DNA of 22,183 bases from DATDCV01 sp036524155 (GTDB lineage: Bacteria; Verrucomicrobiota; Verrucomicrobiia; Limisphaerales; UBA8199): contig DATDCV010000440.1 in NCBI GenBank assembly GCA_036524155.1, positions 1-22,183 of the forward strand, given 5' to 3'. Position 1 is the first letter of the stretch. Every line of letters begins with the position of its first letter. Of this stretch, positions 5,476 through 12,196 are shown one piece after another. The notes beneath the pieces are model-generated. The model was not told where the DNA came from and ran no database searches. It saw only the letters and a list, made by a program, of their open reading frames with translations. A program made the translations under genes and the position numbers.

Positions 5476-7533
5476 TTGATAGCTTGCAGGGTGTTGAAAC
5501 GTGTTTCAGAGAAGTTTCTTTTCCTGGCTTGCATCACCTCGATCACCTTGCTCGCCTTTCGGCCGGAGCCTGCGCCCGGAGCCTCCGCGGTGTTTGGTGG
5601 CGGCCCGTTTTACTCCGGGGGCGCCTCAGTGATGAACGCCCTTCGGAGCTCGGGGTTTACGACGGTTATCCTCTGGTGCATCCATGTTGACGCGAGCACC
5701 GGCAATCTCATTCTCAACGACCAACTGGTGGTCGCCAACGGCGCTTATGTGGGCAATGCCGCCTGGCCCGGACAACTGGCCACCTTGCGAACCGCTCCCA
5801 CCTCGGTCAACCGCATCGAAGTCTCCGTCGGTTCCTGGGGCGTGAATGATTTTCAGTCCATCCAGACGCTGATGAACAGCCAGGGCACCAACACCACCAG
5901 CATTCTGTACCGGAACTTTCTGGCCCTCAAAACCGTGACCGGCGCGGCCGCCGTGGATTTTGACGACGAAACGCTTTACGACGTCACTACGACCGTGAAG
6001 TTCGGGCGGATGCTATCTTCCATCGGTTACAAGCTCACGTTGTGTCCCTACACCAATCCTGCGTTCTGGCAAAGCGTGTACAGCCAACTCGGCAACGCCG
6101 TCGTCGATGCGGTGTATCTGCAATGCTATGCCGGTGGCGCGGGCAACAATCCGTCGTCCTGGAACAGTTACTTCGGCGGAATGAAAGTCACGCCCGGTTT
6201 GTGGTGCGCGCATGGCACTTGTTGCGCTGAAGGCGATACTCCCGCGTCGGTCTCCAGCAAGATACTGGCCTGGAAAAACGCCGCCGCCATTCCCGGCGGT
6301 TTTATGTGGCTTTACGACGACATGCTCTCCTGCTCCAGCCGGGGGACCGCCGCCGGCTACGCCGCGGCCATCAACCAGGCCGTTGATCCGTTGCAGATTT
6401 CGCCCGCGACAGGCTTCAGCGCCGTGGCGGGTTCCAACGGCCAGTTCCTGCCAGCGAGCACCCGGTTTACGCTCACCAATACCGGGACTGCGACACTCAA
6501 CTGGAGCCTGGTTAAGTCAGCGCTCTGGCTCAGCACGTCGGCGGGGGCCGGCTCTCTCGGATCGCACGGTTCCGCCTCAGTGACGGTCAGCCTCAATGCC
6601 GCCAACGCCACCAACCTCCCGGCGGGGCAGTATTCGGCCACCGCCTGGTTCACGAACCTGACTACTGGCGTCGCGTCGCCGCGAATTTTCACCCTGAATA
6701 CGGCCGTCACTAATTGGCCGGTCACGGTGAGCGAGTTCAACGCCGCGTTGTTGGCGCCCAATACCGCCACTCCGGCCGCCCCCGGCGCGACCGCGTTCGA
6801 CCTCCCGAACAATTATTGCTTCTACCAGGCTGGACTAAGCGGCGGCACCCGCGGCCTGCCGTTCACCGGCAGTTTCGCGAGCCTGTGCGACAACCGAACG
6901 GCCTTCGCGCTGGGCGCCTACGGCACGGTCAATGCCCTGCTGCTCGGCTACAACTACCCGAAATCCGCCACGGTCACCCTGAGCCGTCCGCAGGCATTCA
7001 ACTCGCTGGCGGTCCTCGCCTGCTCGGCCAACGGCGGCGGGTTAGGCTCCCTGGTTCTCAATTTCACCAACGGGGCCCGCAGCACTTTTAGCTTCAACGC
7101 TCAGGATTGGTTTTACACCGTCACCAACGTCGCCCTGCAAGGCTTTGGCCGGCTCAAGCTTGGCACCAGCTTTACCTTCGAGGACAACGGCGACCTCAAC
7201 CCGAACCTGTATCAGACGACTCTGCGCCTCGCCTCGCTCGGTTTGACCAACCCCATTGGTTCCATCACTTTTTCCATGCCGGCCAACGCCGGCGCCCAGC
7301 AAAATACCGCCATCTTTGCTCTCAGCGGCAACGCCGTCGTGACGCCGCCGGCCCCGCCGACGGTGACGGCACTGCTGCAGACCAACGGGACCGTCCGTTT
7401 GATCTGGGAAGGCGGCGGCACCTTGCTCGAGGCCACCAACCTCGCGGGCCCGTGGACGACCAACGGCTCCGGCTCACCGGTGCCCGTAAATCCCGCCCTG
7501 CCGCAAATGTTCTATCGCGTCCGAACGCAGTGA
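5476..7533 (+). CDS. Secreted GH18-like glycoside hydrolase with Ig-like and beta-rich C-terminal modules
   Basis: Up to 685 residues. The frame opens with TTG at 5476; GTG at 5491 is an equally likely start. A signal segment (FLFLACITSITLLAF) is followed by a ~270-residue domain resembling the GH18 TIM barrel: AAVDFDDE (D161, D163, E165) matches the last three acidic residues of DxxDxDxE, with E165 as the presumed acid; 'YLQCYAGG' (214-221) fits the QxY motif; 'GGFMWLYDDM' (275-284) fits the last strand. The first Asp of the motif is Ala, so activity needs testing. Residues ~307-415 are an Ig/BACON-like sandwich, ~430-620 a beta-rich, possibly glycan-binding module. The end (LLEATNLAGPWTTN...FYRVRTQ) is a tail frequent in secreted verrucomicrobial proteins. 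Likely acts on N-acetylglucosamine-containing glycans outside the cell; alternative is a catalytically weak glycan-binding protein. Confidence 0.82.
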   Translation: MIACRVLKRVSEKFLFLACITSITLLAFRPEPAPGASAVFGGGPFYSGGASVMNALRSSGFTTVILWCIHVDASTGNLILNDQLVVANGAYVGNAAWPGQLATLRTAPTSVNRIEVSVGSWGVNDFQSIQTLMNSQGTNTTSILYRNFLALKTVTGAAAVDFDDETLYDVTTTVKFGRMLSSIGYKLTLCPYTNPAFWQSVYSQLGNAVVDAVYLQCYAGGAGNNPSSWNSYFGGMKVTPGLWCAHGTCCAEGDTPASVSSKILAWKNAAAIPGGFMWLYDDMLSCSSRGTAAGYAAAINQAVDPLQISPATGFSAVAGSNGQFLPASTRFTLTNTGTATLNWSLVKSALWLSTSAGAGSLGSHGSASVTVSLNAANATNLPAGQYSATAWFTNLTTGVASPRIFTLNTAVTNWPVTVSEFNAALLAPNTATPAAPGATAFDLPNNYCFYQAGLSGGTRGLPFTGSFASLCDNRTAFALGAYGTVNALLLGYNYPKSATVTLSRPQAFNSLAVLACSANGGGLGSLVLNFTNGARSTFSFNAQDWFYTVTNVALQGFGRLKLGTSFTFEDNGDLNPNLYQTTLRLASLGLTNPIGSITFSMPANAGAQQNTAIFALSGNAVVTPPAPPTVTALLQTNGTVRLIWEGGGTLLEATNLAGPWTTNGSGSPVPVNPALPQMFYRVRTQ

Positions 7534-7604
7534 GGTTTCGGTGGAGAAAATTCGCCGAAACAAGAGCTCTGCGCTTTGAACCACCGAACCCTTGGGCTCG
7601 GCCT

Positions 7605-7659
7605 CCCTCTCCTCCTCCTCGTCCGCCGTAGGCTTGGCGAAGGCGGATGGAGGAGAGGG
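7605..7659 (+). repeat. Outer inverted repeat, left arm (self-complementary hairpin unit)
   Basis: This unit can fold on itself: CCCTCTCCTCC at its start pairs with GGAGGAGAGGG at its end, and GTCCGCC with GGCGGAT, around the loop GTAGGCTTGGCGAA. A 36-base core (7614-7649) recurs perfectly in inverse orientation at 7891-7926. Such CGTAGGCTTGGCGAAGG hairpins look like a dispersed repeat family. Confidence 0.8.
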
Positions 7660-7742
7660 CTGGGGAGAGGAGGCCCTTGGTGACCGGTCCATGGGAAGCC
7701 ACTTCCGCAGCAATTCATGCATCGGGACTATGAGCCTGATGT

Positions 7743-7847
7743 CGGCGCGCGGACTTCAGTCCGCAGCAACATCCGCTTACGATGGACCTCCGCATTCGGA
7801 GCGCAACGACCGCTCGGGCATCGCTGCGGACTGAAGTCCGCGTGCCG
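7743..7847. repeat. REPIN-like element: paired GCGGACTTCAGTCCGC palindromes
   Basis: Two 25-base arms in inverse orientation (7743-7767 and 7823-7847, one mismatch) enclose a 55-base spacer. Each arm contains the 16-base near-palindrome GCGGACTTCAGTCCGC (or its complement) flanked by GCGC on the outer side and AGC on the inner side. The same family with perfect 28-base arms occurs at 22057-22164 with an unrelated spacer. Arm-spacer-arm layout with conserved arms and free spacer is what REPINs look like; these are mobilised in trans by RAYT (Y1-type) transposases in other bacteria. No transposase is in the window. Confidence 0.8.
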
Positions 7848-7880
7848 GGCCAAGCGGACCAGCGCCACCTCTCCCCTATC

Positions 7881-7937
7881 CCGTCTCCCCCATCCGCCTT
7901 CGCCAAGCCTACGGCGGACGAGGAGGCGGAGAGGGGG
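7881..7937 (-). repeat. Outer inverted repeat, right arm
   Basis: Inverse copy of the hairpin unit at 7605-7659, with a 36-base perfect match between 7891-7926 and 7614-7649. It also folds on itself (CCATCCGCC with GGCGG.CGAGG). Together the two arms enclose the REPIN-like element at 7743-7847. Confidence 0.8.
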
Positions 7938-8111
7938 ACCAGAATCACCGACCGAAGCTGGCTGCATCTTCCCAGTCGCTGTGACGCCTCGCGCGCACGA
8001 CTCCGAAATTCCGCTGACAATCGCGATCTCACCACTTAGGCTGTCGAAATGAACCTCCCGGACATTCTCGGAAGACGGCCGCAACAGAGGCAGACCGAAT
8101 GGAGGACCAGG

Positions 8112-9623
8112 ATGCCCGCGGCCAAACCAAGTGAAATCCGGGGCGTCGGTTTCGGAACGGCAGCCAAATGTCGCGCCGCTTTTCTCGTTTCTTTCTGGCT
8201 GTTCTCCGGCACCGTCGCGCTTTGGGGCGCGGCCAGGCCGAACATCCTGTTTCTCTTCGCCGATGACCAACGCGCCGACACGATCGCCGCCCACGGCAAT
8301 CCCCACATCCGGACGCCGAACCTGGACCGGTTGGTCTCCGCCGGTTACAGCTTCCGCGGCAATTACGTTTGCGGCGGGAACAGCGGGGCAGTCTGCGTGC
8401 CGAGCCGGGCGATGTTGATGACCGGGAAAACGTGGTTCAACATCGACACGGCCTCTCTGAAAGGCGCAAAGCTGCTGCCGGAACACCTCGGCGAGAACGG
8501 TTACGTCACCTTCGGCACCGGCAAGTGGCATAACGGGCAGCCGTCCTGGCTGCGGGCTTTTCAGCGCGGCAAAACCGTCATGTTCGGCGGCATGGCAGAC
8601 CACACCCGGGTGCCGGTGCGGGACCTGGGCCCGGACGGCAAACTGACGCCCGAACGCACCGGCGGGAAATTCTCGAGCGAACTGTTTGCGGACTCGGCTA
8701 TCGACTTCCTGGAGAATTATCACGGGGAAAAACCATTCTTCGCTTATGTGGCGTTCACGGCGCCGCACGACCCGCGCCAGCCGCCGCTGGCTTTTCGGGA
8801 ACCGTATTACCGCAATCTGCCCCCGCTGCCGCCGAATTTCCTGCCCCAACTGCCCTTCGACAACGGCATGATGAACGGCGGCCGCGACGAAAACCTTGCC
8901 GCCTGGCCGCGCACCGAAGCGGTCATCCGCGATCAACTCGCCGAATACTACGGCCTGGTCACGCACATGGACGAACAGATCGGCCGCATTCTCGCCGCAT
9001 TGAAAAAGTCCGGCCGGGCGGACAACACGATCATTATCTTTGCCGCTGATAACGGGCTGGCCCTCGGCAGCCACGGTCTCCTGGGCAAGCAAAACGTGTA
9101 CGAGCACAGCATGCATGTCCCGCTCATCATCGCCGGGCCGGGCGTTCCCAAAGGAAAGTCCACCGCCGCGTTTACCTACCTGTTCGACCTGTTCCCCACT
9201 CTCTGCGACGCCGTCGGCATCCCGACGCCCGACGGCCTCGAAGGCGAGAGCCTCCGCCCGATCTGGGAGGGCAAAAAACAGCGCGTGCGCGACAGCGTGT
9301 TTCTTCCGTTCATCAAAATCCAACGCGCGGTCCGCGACGAGCGCTGGAAGCTCATCGCCTATCCGCAGATCGGCTACTGGCAGTTGTTCGACCTGGCCGC
9401 TGACCCGAACGAAATCACCAATGTGATCGACCGTCCCGAGAATGCGACCCAGGTCGAGCGGTTGCGGCAACTGATGAAACAGTGGCAGGTGAAAGTCGGC
9501 GACAGGCTGGAGTTGCCGGCCGGGAACAAACCGCCGGCCAGGATTGACCTCACCGGCAAGCCGCGCCAGCCGGACCAGTGGCAGCCGGACTGGATCGTGA
9601 AGAAGTATTTCCAGAACAACTGA
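8112..9623 (+). CDS. Secreted type I sulfatase
   Basis: A 503-residue sulfatase. The ATG at 8112 is chosen over the in-frame ATG at 8049 because a perfect GGAGG (8101-8105) lies 6 bases upstream. Signal peptide: basic region then AAFLVSFWLFSGTVALWGA. The mature protein starts RPNILFLFADDQRADTI, with metal-binding D51/D52. The formylglycine motif is C95-V-P-S-R (CxPSR), so a formylglycine-generating enzyme is needed. Further family marks are TGKWH, TAPHDPRQPP, 'GLVTHMDEQIGRILAALKKS' and 'ADNGLALGSHG', and the C-terminal part includes 'DLAADPNEITNV'. It hydrolyses sulfate esters, most likely on polysaccharides outside the cytoplasm; the exact substrate cannot be read. It is convergent with the minus-strand propeller/DUF1080/GH32 genes, which suggests a common glycan-degrading role. 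Confidence 0.95.
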   Translation: MPAAKPSEIRGVGFGTAAKCRAAFLVSFWLFSGTVALWGAARPNILFLFADDQRADTIAAHGNPHIRTPNLDRLVSAGYSFRGNYVCGGNSGAVCVPSRAMLMTGKTWFNIDTASLKGAKLLPEHLGENGYVTFGTGKWHNGQPSWLRAFQRGKTVMFGGMADHTRVPVRDLGPDGKLTPERTGGKFSSELFADSAIDFLENYHGEKPFFAYVAFTAPHDPRQPPLAFREPYYRNLPPLPPNFLPQLPFDNGMMNGGRDENLAAWPRTEAVIRDQLAEYYGLVTHMDEQIGRILAALKKSGRADNTIIIFAADNGLALGSHGLLGKQNVYEHSMHVPLIIAGPGVPKGKSTAAFTYLFDLFPTLCDAVGIPTPDGLEGESLRPIWEGKKQRVRDSVFLPFIKIQRAVRDERWKLIAYPQIGYWQLFDLAADPNEITNVIDRPENATQVERLRQLMKQWQVKVGDRLELPAGNKPPARIDLTGKPRQPDQWQPDWIVKKYFQNN

Positions 9624-9671
9624 ACATGTAGACGAGCATTCGCACTTGGCGGGCTTCTAGTTTCATGCTCA

Positions 9672-9737
9672 TCAGATCATGTACCAACCGCCATTCACAT
9701 TTATGGTCTGACCGGTGATGTAGCCGTTGAACCCGGC
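9672..9737 (-). pseudogene. Remnant: last 21 codons of a short-chain dehydrogenase/reductase
   Basis: On the minus strand, immediately after the propeller gene's stop, the frame reads AGFNGYITGQTINVNGGWYM-I-stop (TGA at 9672-9674). 'YITGQTINVNGGW' is the standard C-terminal signature of short-chain dehydrogenases (FabG/KduD type, '.T.QTI.VDGG'). There is no room for the rest (~230 residues, including the TGxxxGxG and YxxxK motifs), because upstream is the propeller gene's coding end in another frame. This is therefore a gene tail left after a deletion that joined it to the propeller gene's 3' end. Confidence 0.75.
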
Positions 9738-11197
9738 TAAATCCCTCCCAGGTTGAACAGGTTGTAGCCCACACCGCTGAGTTTCTGATTGGCCCGGTAA
9801 AACGGCGACTCATAGCGTGCCTTGGCGGCCGGTGTGTCGACTGCGTTCCGATCGTGCCAGATGCGGAGTTTGCCGTCGCGCCGATAGCTGAGGATTTGCT
9901 CGCCGGGCTTGCCGGCGAAGTGCGAGTGAATCGCGCTGAGCCCGCCGGTGTTGCCGAGGACCTGGCCGTGGCGGTCCAGCACGGTGCCGTCCCCTTCGAA
10001 ATAACCTTTCACCAGTTCGTGGATGCCGTCGCCATTCAGGTCCACAGGGATGGTCGTGTAGACCTTGAAACCGAGCTCGACCGGTTTGCCGGAGAACGGC
10101 TCGAAGGTGTATTCCACCACGCCAGTGCGGCGTTCGCCGCCCGCGGTGCGGACCTTTTGGCCGACTTTGACGCCCAGCACCACGGGTTCGCCCCCCGGCC
10201 CGAGCCGCGCCGCCCAGCCGGTGTCCATGTGGCCGGCCTCCACCGCGCTCCAGCAGAGCCGGCCCGTGTCGTCGAACATCGCGAGCCGTGGCCCGCGATT
10301 CTCGAAACTCTCGCGGCACGTCCAAATGTACCAGCGGTCCTGCGCGCGATTGAGCACAGGCTGAATGATGTCCGAATGCCCAGTCCAGCTCTGGCGATCG
10401 CAGCAGAACAATTCCTTCCCGTCGCGCAGGCTCAGGCAGCGTTCGCCCACAAACAAGTCGTCCGCTCCGTCGCGGTTGATGTCCACCACGGGAGTAACGT
10501 GGCTGCCCACCGCGCCGCCCGCTTTGCCAGGGTCCAACGTGACCTGCCAAAGCGGTTTGAGCCCCGCTCCGTAGGCATGAAGCGTGTGGATGCCGTAAGT
10601 GCCCTGGATGGCGACCACCACCGCCTTGCCGTCCACCTGGCCGCCGGCGATGAAATGACGGTAGCTGTGCGACATGGAAGCCGGTTCCTGAGGCTGCGGC
10701 CACGGCCGTTGCGCGAGGGTGCGCCCGGTGGCGGCATCGACCTGCTCGAGTACATACCGGCGGTAATCGAGCGGATGCTCCGGGTCTTTGTTGTTCACGA
10801 AGTAGAGCTCATCGACGCCATCCTGGTCCAGGTCGGTGGCGTAAACCGGGCAGAACCAGATTCCCGGCACTACGCCGGCACCTAAATCGCGTTGCCAACG
10901 GATGCGGCCAGCGACGTCGAATACCGCCAAATGCAGGGTGCTCTTCGGAAAAAAGAACATGCCGATGTACGGGTCGATCTCGGCATCAGCCCCGTAGAGC
11001 GCGGCCACGGCCGGCGGTTGGCCGGCGCCCGCGTTGACGGGCACGGCGCGGAATTGGCCGATCGGTTGCCGGAGGTCGATTTCGCTCAACACCGCCAGGT
11101 CGATGGAAGCCGTCCACGCCCGCGAGTATCCCAGCCACGCGAATGCGATGAACAACAGCAGGCCTGAACGGTTGGACCGGTACATTCCTGCGTTCAT
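9737..11197 (-). CDS. Secreted FG-GAP/VCBS-type beta-propeller protein
   Basis: A 486-residue protein with a signal peptide (MNAGMYRSNRSGLLLFIAFAWLGYSRAWTA). Three calcium-loop motifs of the FG-GAP class are visible: D122-LDQDG, D239-INRDG and D386-LNGDG, spaced through a sequence with repeated strand pairs, consistent with a seven- or eight-bladed propeller. The closest general look is rhamnogalacturonan-lyase-like (PL11) propellers, but I see no catalytic signature that proves lyase activity, so a glycan-binding role is equally possible. GGGAG lies 4 bases before the ATG. The gene begins 27 bases after the DUF1080 stop, so the two very likely share a transcript. Its 3' end abuts a dehydrogenase remnant, so the last residues may have been changed by the deletion. 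Confidence 0.82.
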   Translation of the reverse strand: MNAGMYRSNRSGLLLFIAFAWLGYSRAWTASIDLAVLSEIDLRQPIGQFRAVPVNAGAGQPPAVAALYGADAEIDPYIGMFFFPKSTLHLAVFDVAGRIRWQRDLGAGVVPGIWFCPVYATDLDQDGVDELYFVNNKDPEHPLDYRRYVLEQVDAATGRTLAQRPWPQPQEPASMSHSYRHFIAGGQVDGKAVVVAIQGTYGIHTLHAYGAGLKPLWQVTLDPGKAGGAVGSHVTPVVDINRDGADDLFVGERCLSLRDGKELFCCDRQSWTGHSDIIQPVLNRAQDRWYIWTCRESFENRGPRLAMFDDTGRLCWSAVEAGHMDTGWAARLGPGGEPVVLGVKVGQKVRTAGGERRTGVVEYTFEPFSGKPVELGFKVYTTIPVDLNGDGIHELVKGYFEGDGTVLDRHGQVLGNTGGLSAIHSHFAGKPGEQILSYRRDGKLRIWHDRNAVDTPAAKARYESPFYRANQKLSGVGYNLFNLGGI

Positions 11198-11224
11198 GGG
11201 GCTCCCGGGCAGCTCCGTTCCTGC

Positions 11225-11947
11225 TCAGAGCGGGCGGACCCAGATGTTCCGATACCGCACTGGGTTTCCGTGGTCCTGCAGCATGAGCGGGCCCTTGGGC
11301 ACGGCGCCGGAGAACTTCGCGGCGGTGGTGGCGTCGCCCTTCAACGGCACATGGTCCTGCACCAGCACGCCGTTGTGGAAGACCGTCAGGAAACCTGGTT
11401 GAACACCGCCGCCTTGAGCCGGTTTTGGCGCGCGGAAAATGATGTCATAACTCTGCCACTCGCCGGGCTTGCGGCTGACGTTGACGAGCGGAGCGGAGAT
11501 TTTGTAGATCGCGGCGGCCTGGCCGTCCGGGTAAGTTTTGTTCTGATAGGAATCCAGCACCTGAACTTCATAGCGGCCCTGGAAGTAAACGCCGCTGTTG
11601 CCGCGGCCCTGGCCCTCGCCTTGCACGACGGCCGGCGTGGCCCACTCGATATGCAACTGCACGTCGCCAAATTCTTTGCGCGTCAGCACACTGCCGGTCT
11701 TGTTCACCTCCATGTAGCCGTCCTGCACTTTCCACTTCGCATCCCGGCCGGATTCGGATTTCCACTCGGCAAGGTCTTTGCCGTTGAAGAGCACGATGGC
11801 GTCGGCAGGCGGTTGCCCGGGAGCGCCCGGGTCTACCACCGGCGGCTCGGTATCGGCGGCAAGCGCCGGGCAACTGGCTAAGGCCACCACGAGGGAAAAA
11901 CCGAGCGCGACCGGCCCGGGGGAAAGTGTGCGATTCATGCGGATCAT
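11225..11947 (-). CDS. DUF1080 family protein (3-keto-disaccharide hydrolase type)
   Basis: A 240-residue exported protein of the DUF1080 / 3-keto-disaccharide hydrolase family (concanavalin-like sandwich). Family marks are 'AIVLFNGKDLAEWKSE', 'WKVQDGYMEV', the 'EFGDVQLHIEWATP' strand, 'GRGNSGVYFQGRYEVQVLDS' and the closing 'GPLMLQDHGNPVRYRNIWVR'. Members hydrolyse glycosides whose sugar has been oxidised at C3, or act as glycan-binding modules. The N-terminus (FSLVVALASCPALAAD) carries LASC, which fits a lipobox at C26, but ordinary signal peptidase cleavage after ALA is also possible. Start at 11947; the ATG at 11938 is an alternative. It lies between GH32 upstream (249-base gap with an inverted-repeat element) and the propeller gene downstream (27 bases). 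Confidence 0.93.
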   Translation of the reverse strand: MIRMNRTLSPGPVALGFSLVVALASCPALAADTEPPVVDPGAPGQPPADAIVLFNGKDLAEWKSESGRDAKWKVQDGYMEVNKTGSVLTRKEFGDVQLHIEWATPAVVQGEGQGRGNSGVYFQGRYEVQVLDSYQNKTYPDGQAAAIYKISAPLVNVSRKPGEWQSYDIIFRAPKPAQGGGVQPGFLTVFHNGVLVQDHVPLKGDATTAAKFSGAVPKGPLMLQDHGNPVRYRNIWVRPL

Positions 11948-12000
11948 CTATGCGCCGCAACCCGCGGTTTCAAGCGTGAAGTGTTTCCGTCCTGCTGGGG

Positions 12001-12121
12001 CAGCGCGTATGCATGAAGCCTCAGAAGGGGGCGGGGACGGCCTCGTCCCTGCGTTGGTTGAAATGATAGCAGCTCCAGATGGGGACGAGGCCGTCCCCAC
12101 CCCTTTCATGCATACGCGCTG
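12001..12121. repeat. Inverted-repeat element (REPIN/MITE-like)
   Basis: Outer arms of 17 bases, CAGCGCGTATGCATGAA at 12001-12017 and its perfect complement at 12105-12121, enclose inner arms of about 22 bases (12028-12049 and 12082-12103) containing GGGGACGGCCTCGTCCC and its inverse with about one mismatch. The inner arm is itself a hairpin (GGGACG-GCCT-CGTCCC). The central ~31 bases are unpaired. The left side has about 9 extra bases between outer and inner arm. It sits between the GH32 and DUF1080 genes, where it could end or attenuate the transcript. The arms are unlike those of the GCGGACTTCAGTCCGC family. Confidence 0.82.
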
Positions 12122-12196
12122 TGCTTGGGGCCGTGCCAGGCGGCGACGCGAGGAGTTGGGGATTGTAAGCGCGGTTGGCTTGACCGGGACCGACTC

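Larger units (their letters stand above)
7534..8111. other. Repeat-rich intergenic region
   Basis: 578 bases between the GH18-like gene and the sulfatase. No gene is supported. It is largely occupied by two nested inverted-repeat elements, listed separately (7605-7659 with 7881-7937, and 7743-7847). The remaining ~110 bases before the sulfatase (7938-8048) hold at best a weak promoter (CTGACA at 8014-8019 with a poor -10), followed by the ribosome-binding site at 8101-8105. Confidence 0.6.

Noticed and set aside
7534..8048. CRISPR-like array suspected from repeated motifs
   Set aside because: The repeats are inverted pairs, not regularly spaced direct repeats, and no cas gene is near.
8049..8111. 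Earlier ATG for the sulfatase
   Set aside because: No ribosome-binding site precedes it, while the ATG at 8112 has GGAGG at ideal distance directly before a normal signal peptide.
7728..9470. 580-codon open frame on the minus strand opposite the sulfatase
   Set aside because: The plus-strand sulfatase has full family motifs over the same span. The minus frame gives low-complexity, charge-rich sequence with no motif and is a GC-rich antisense shadow.
9854..10885. 343-codon open frame on the plus strand opposite the propeller gene
   Set aside because: Its composition is Ala/Val/Arg-biased without motifs; the minus strand shows three calcium-loop motifs and a signal peptide.
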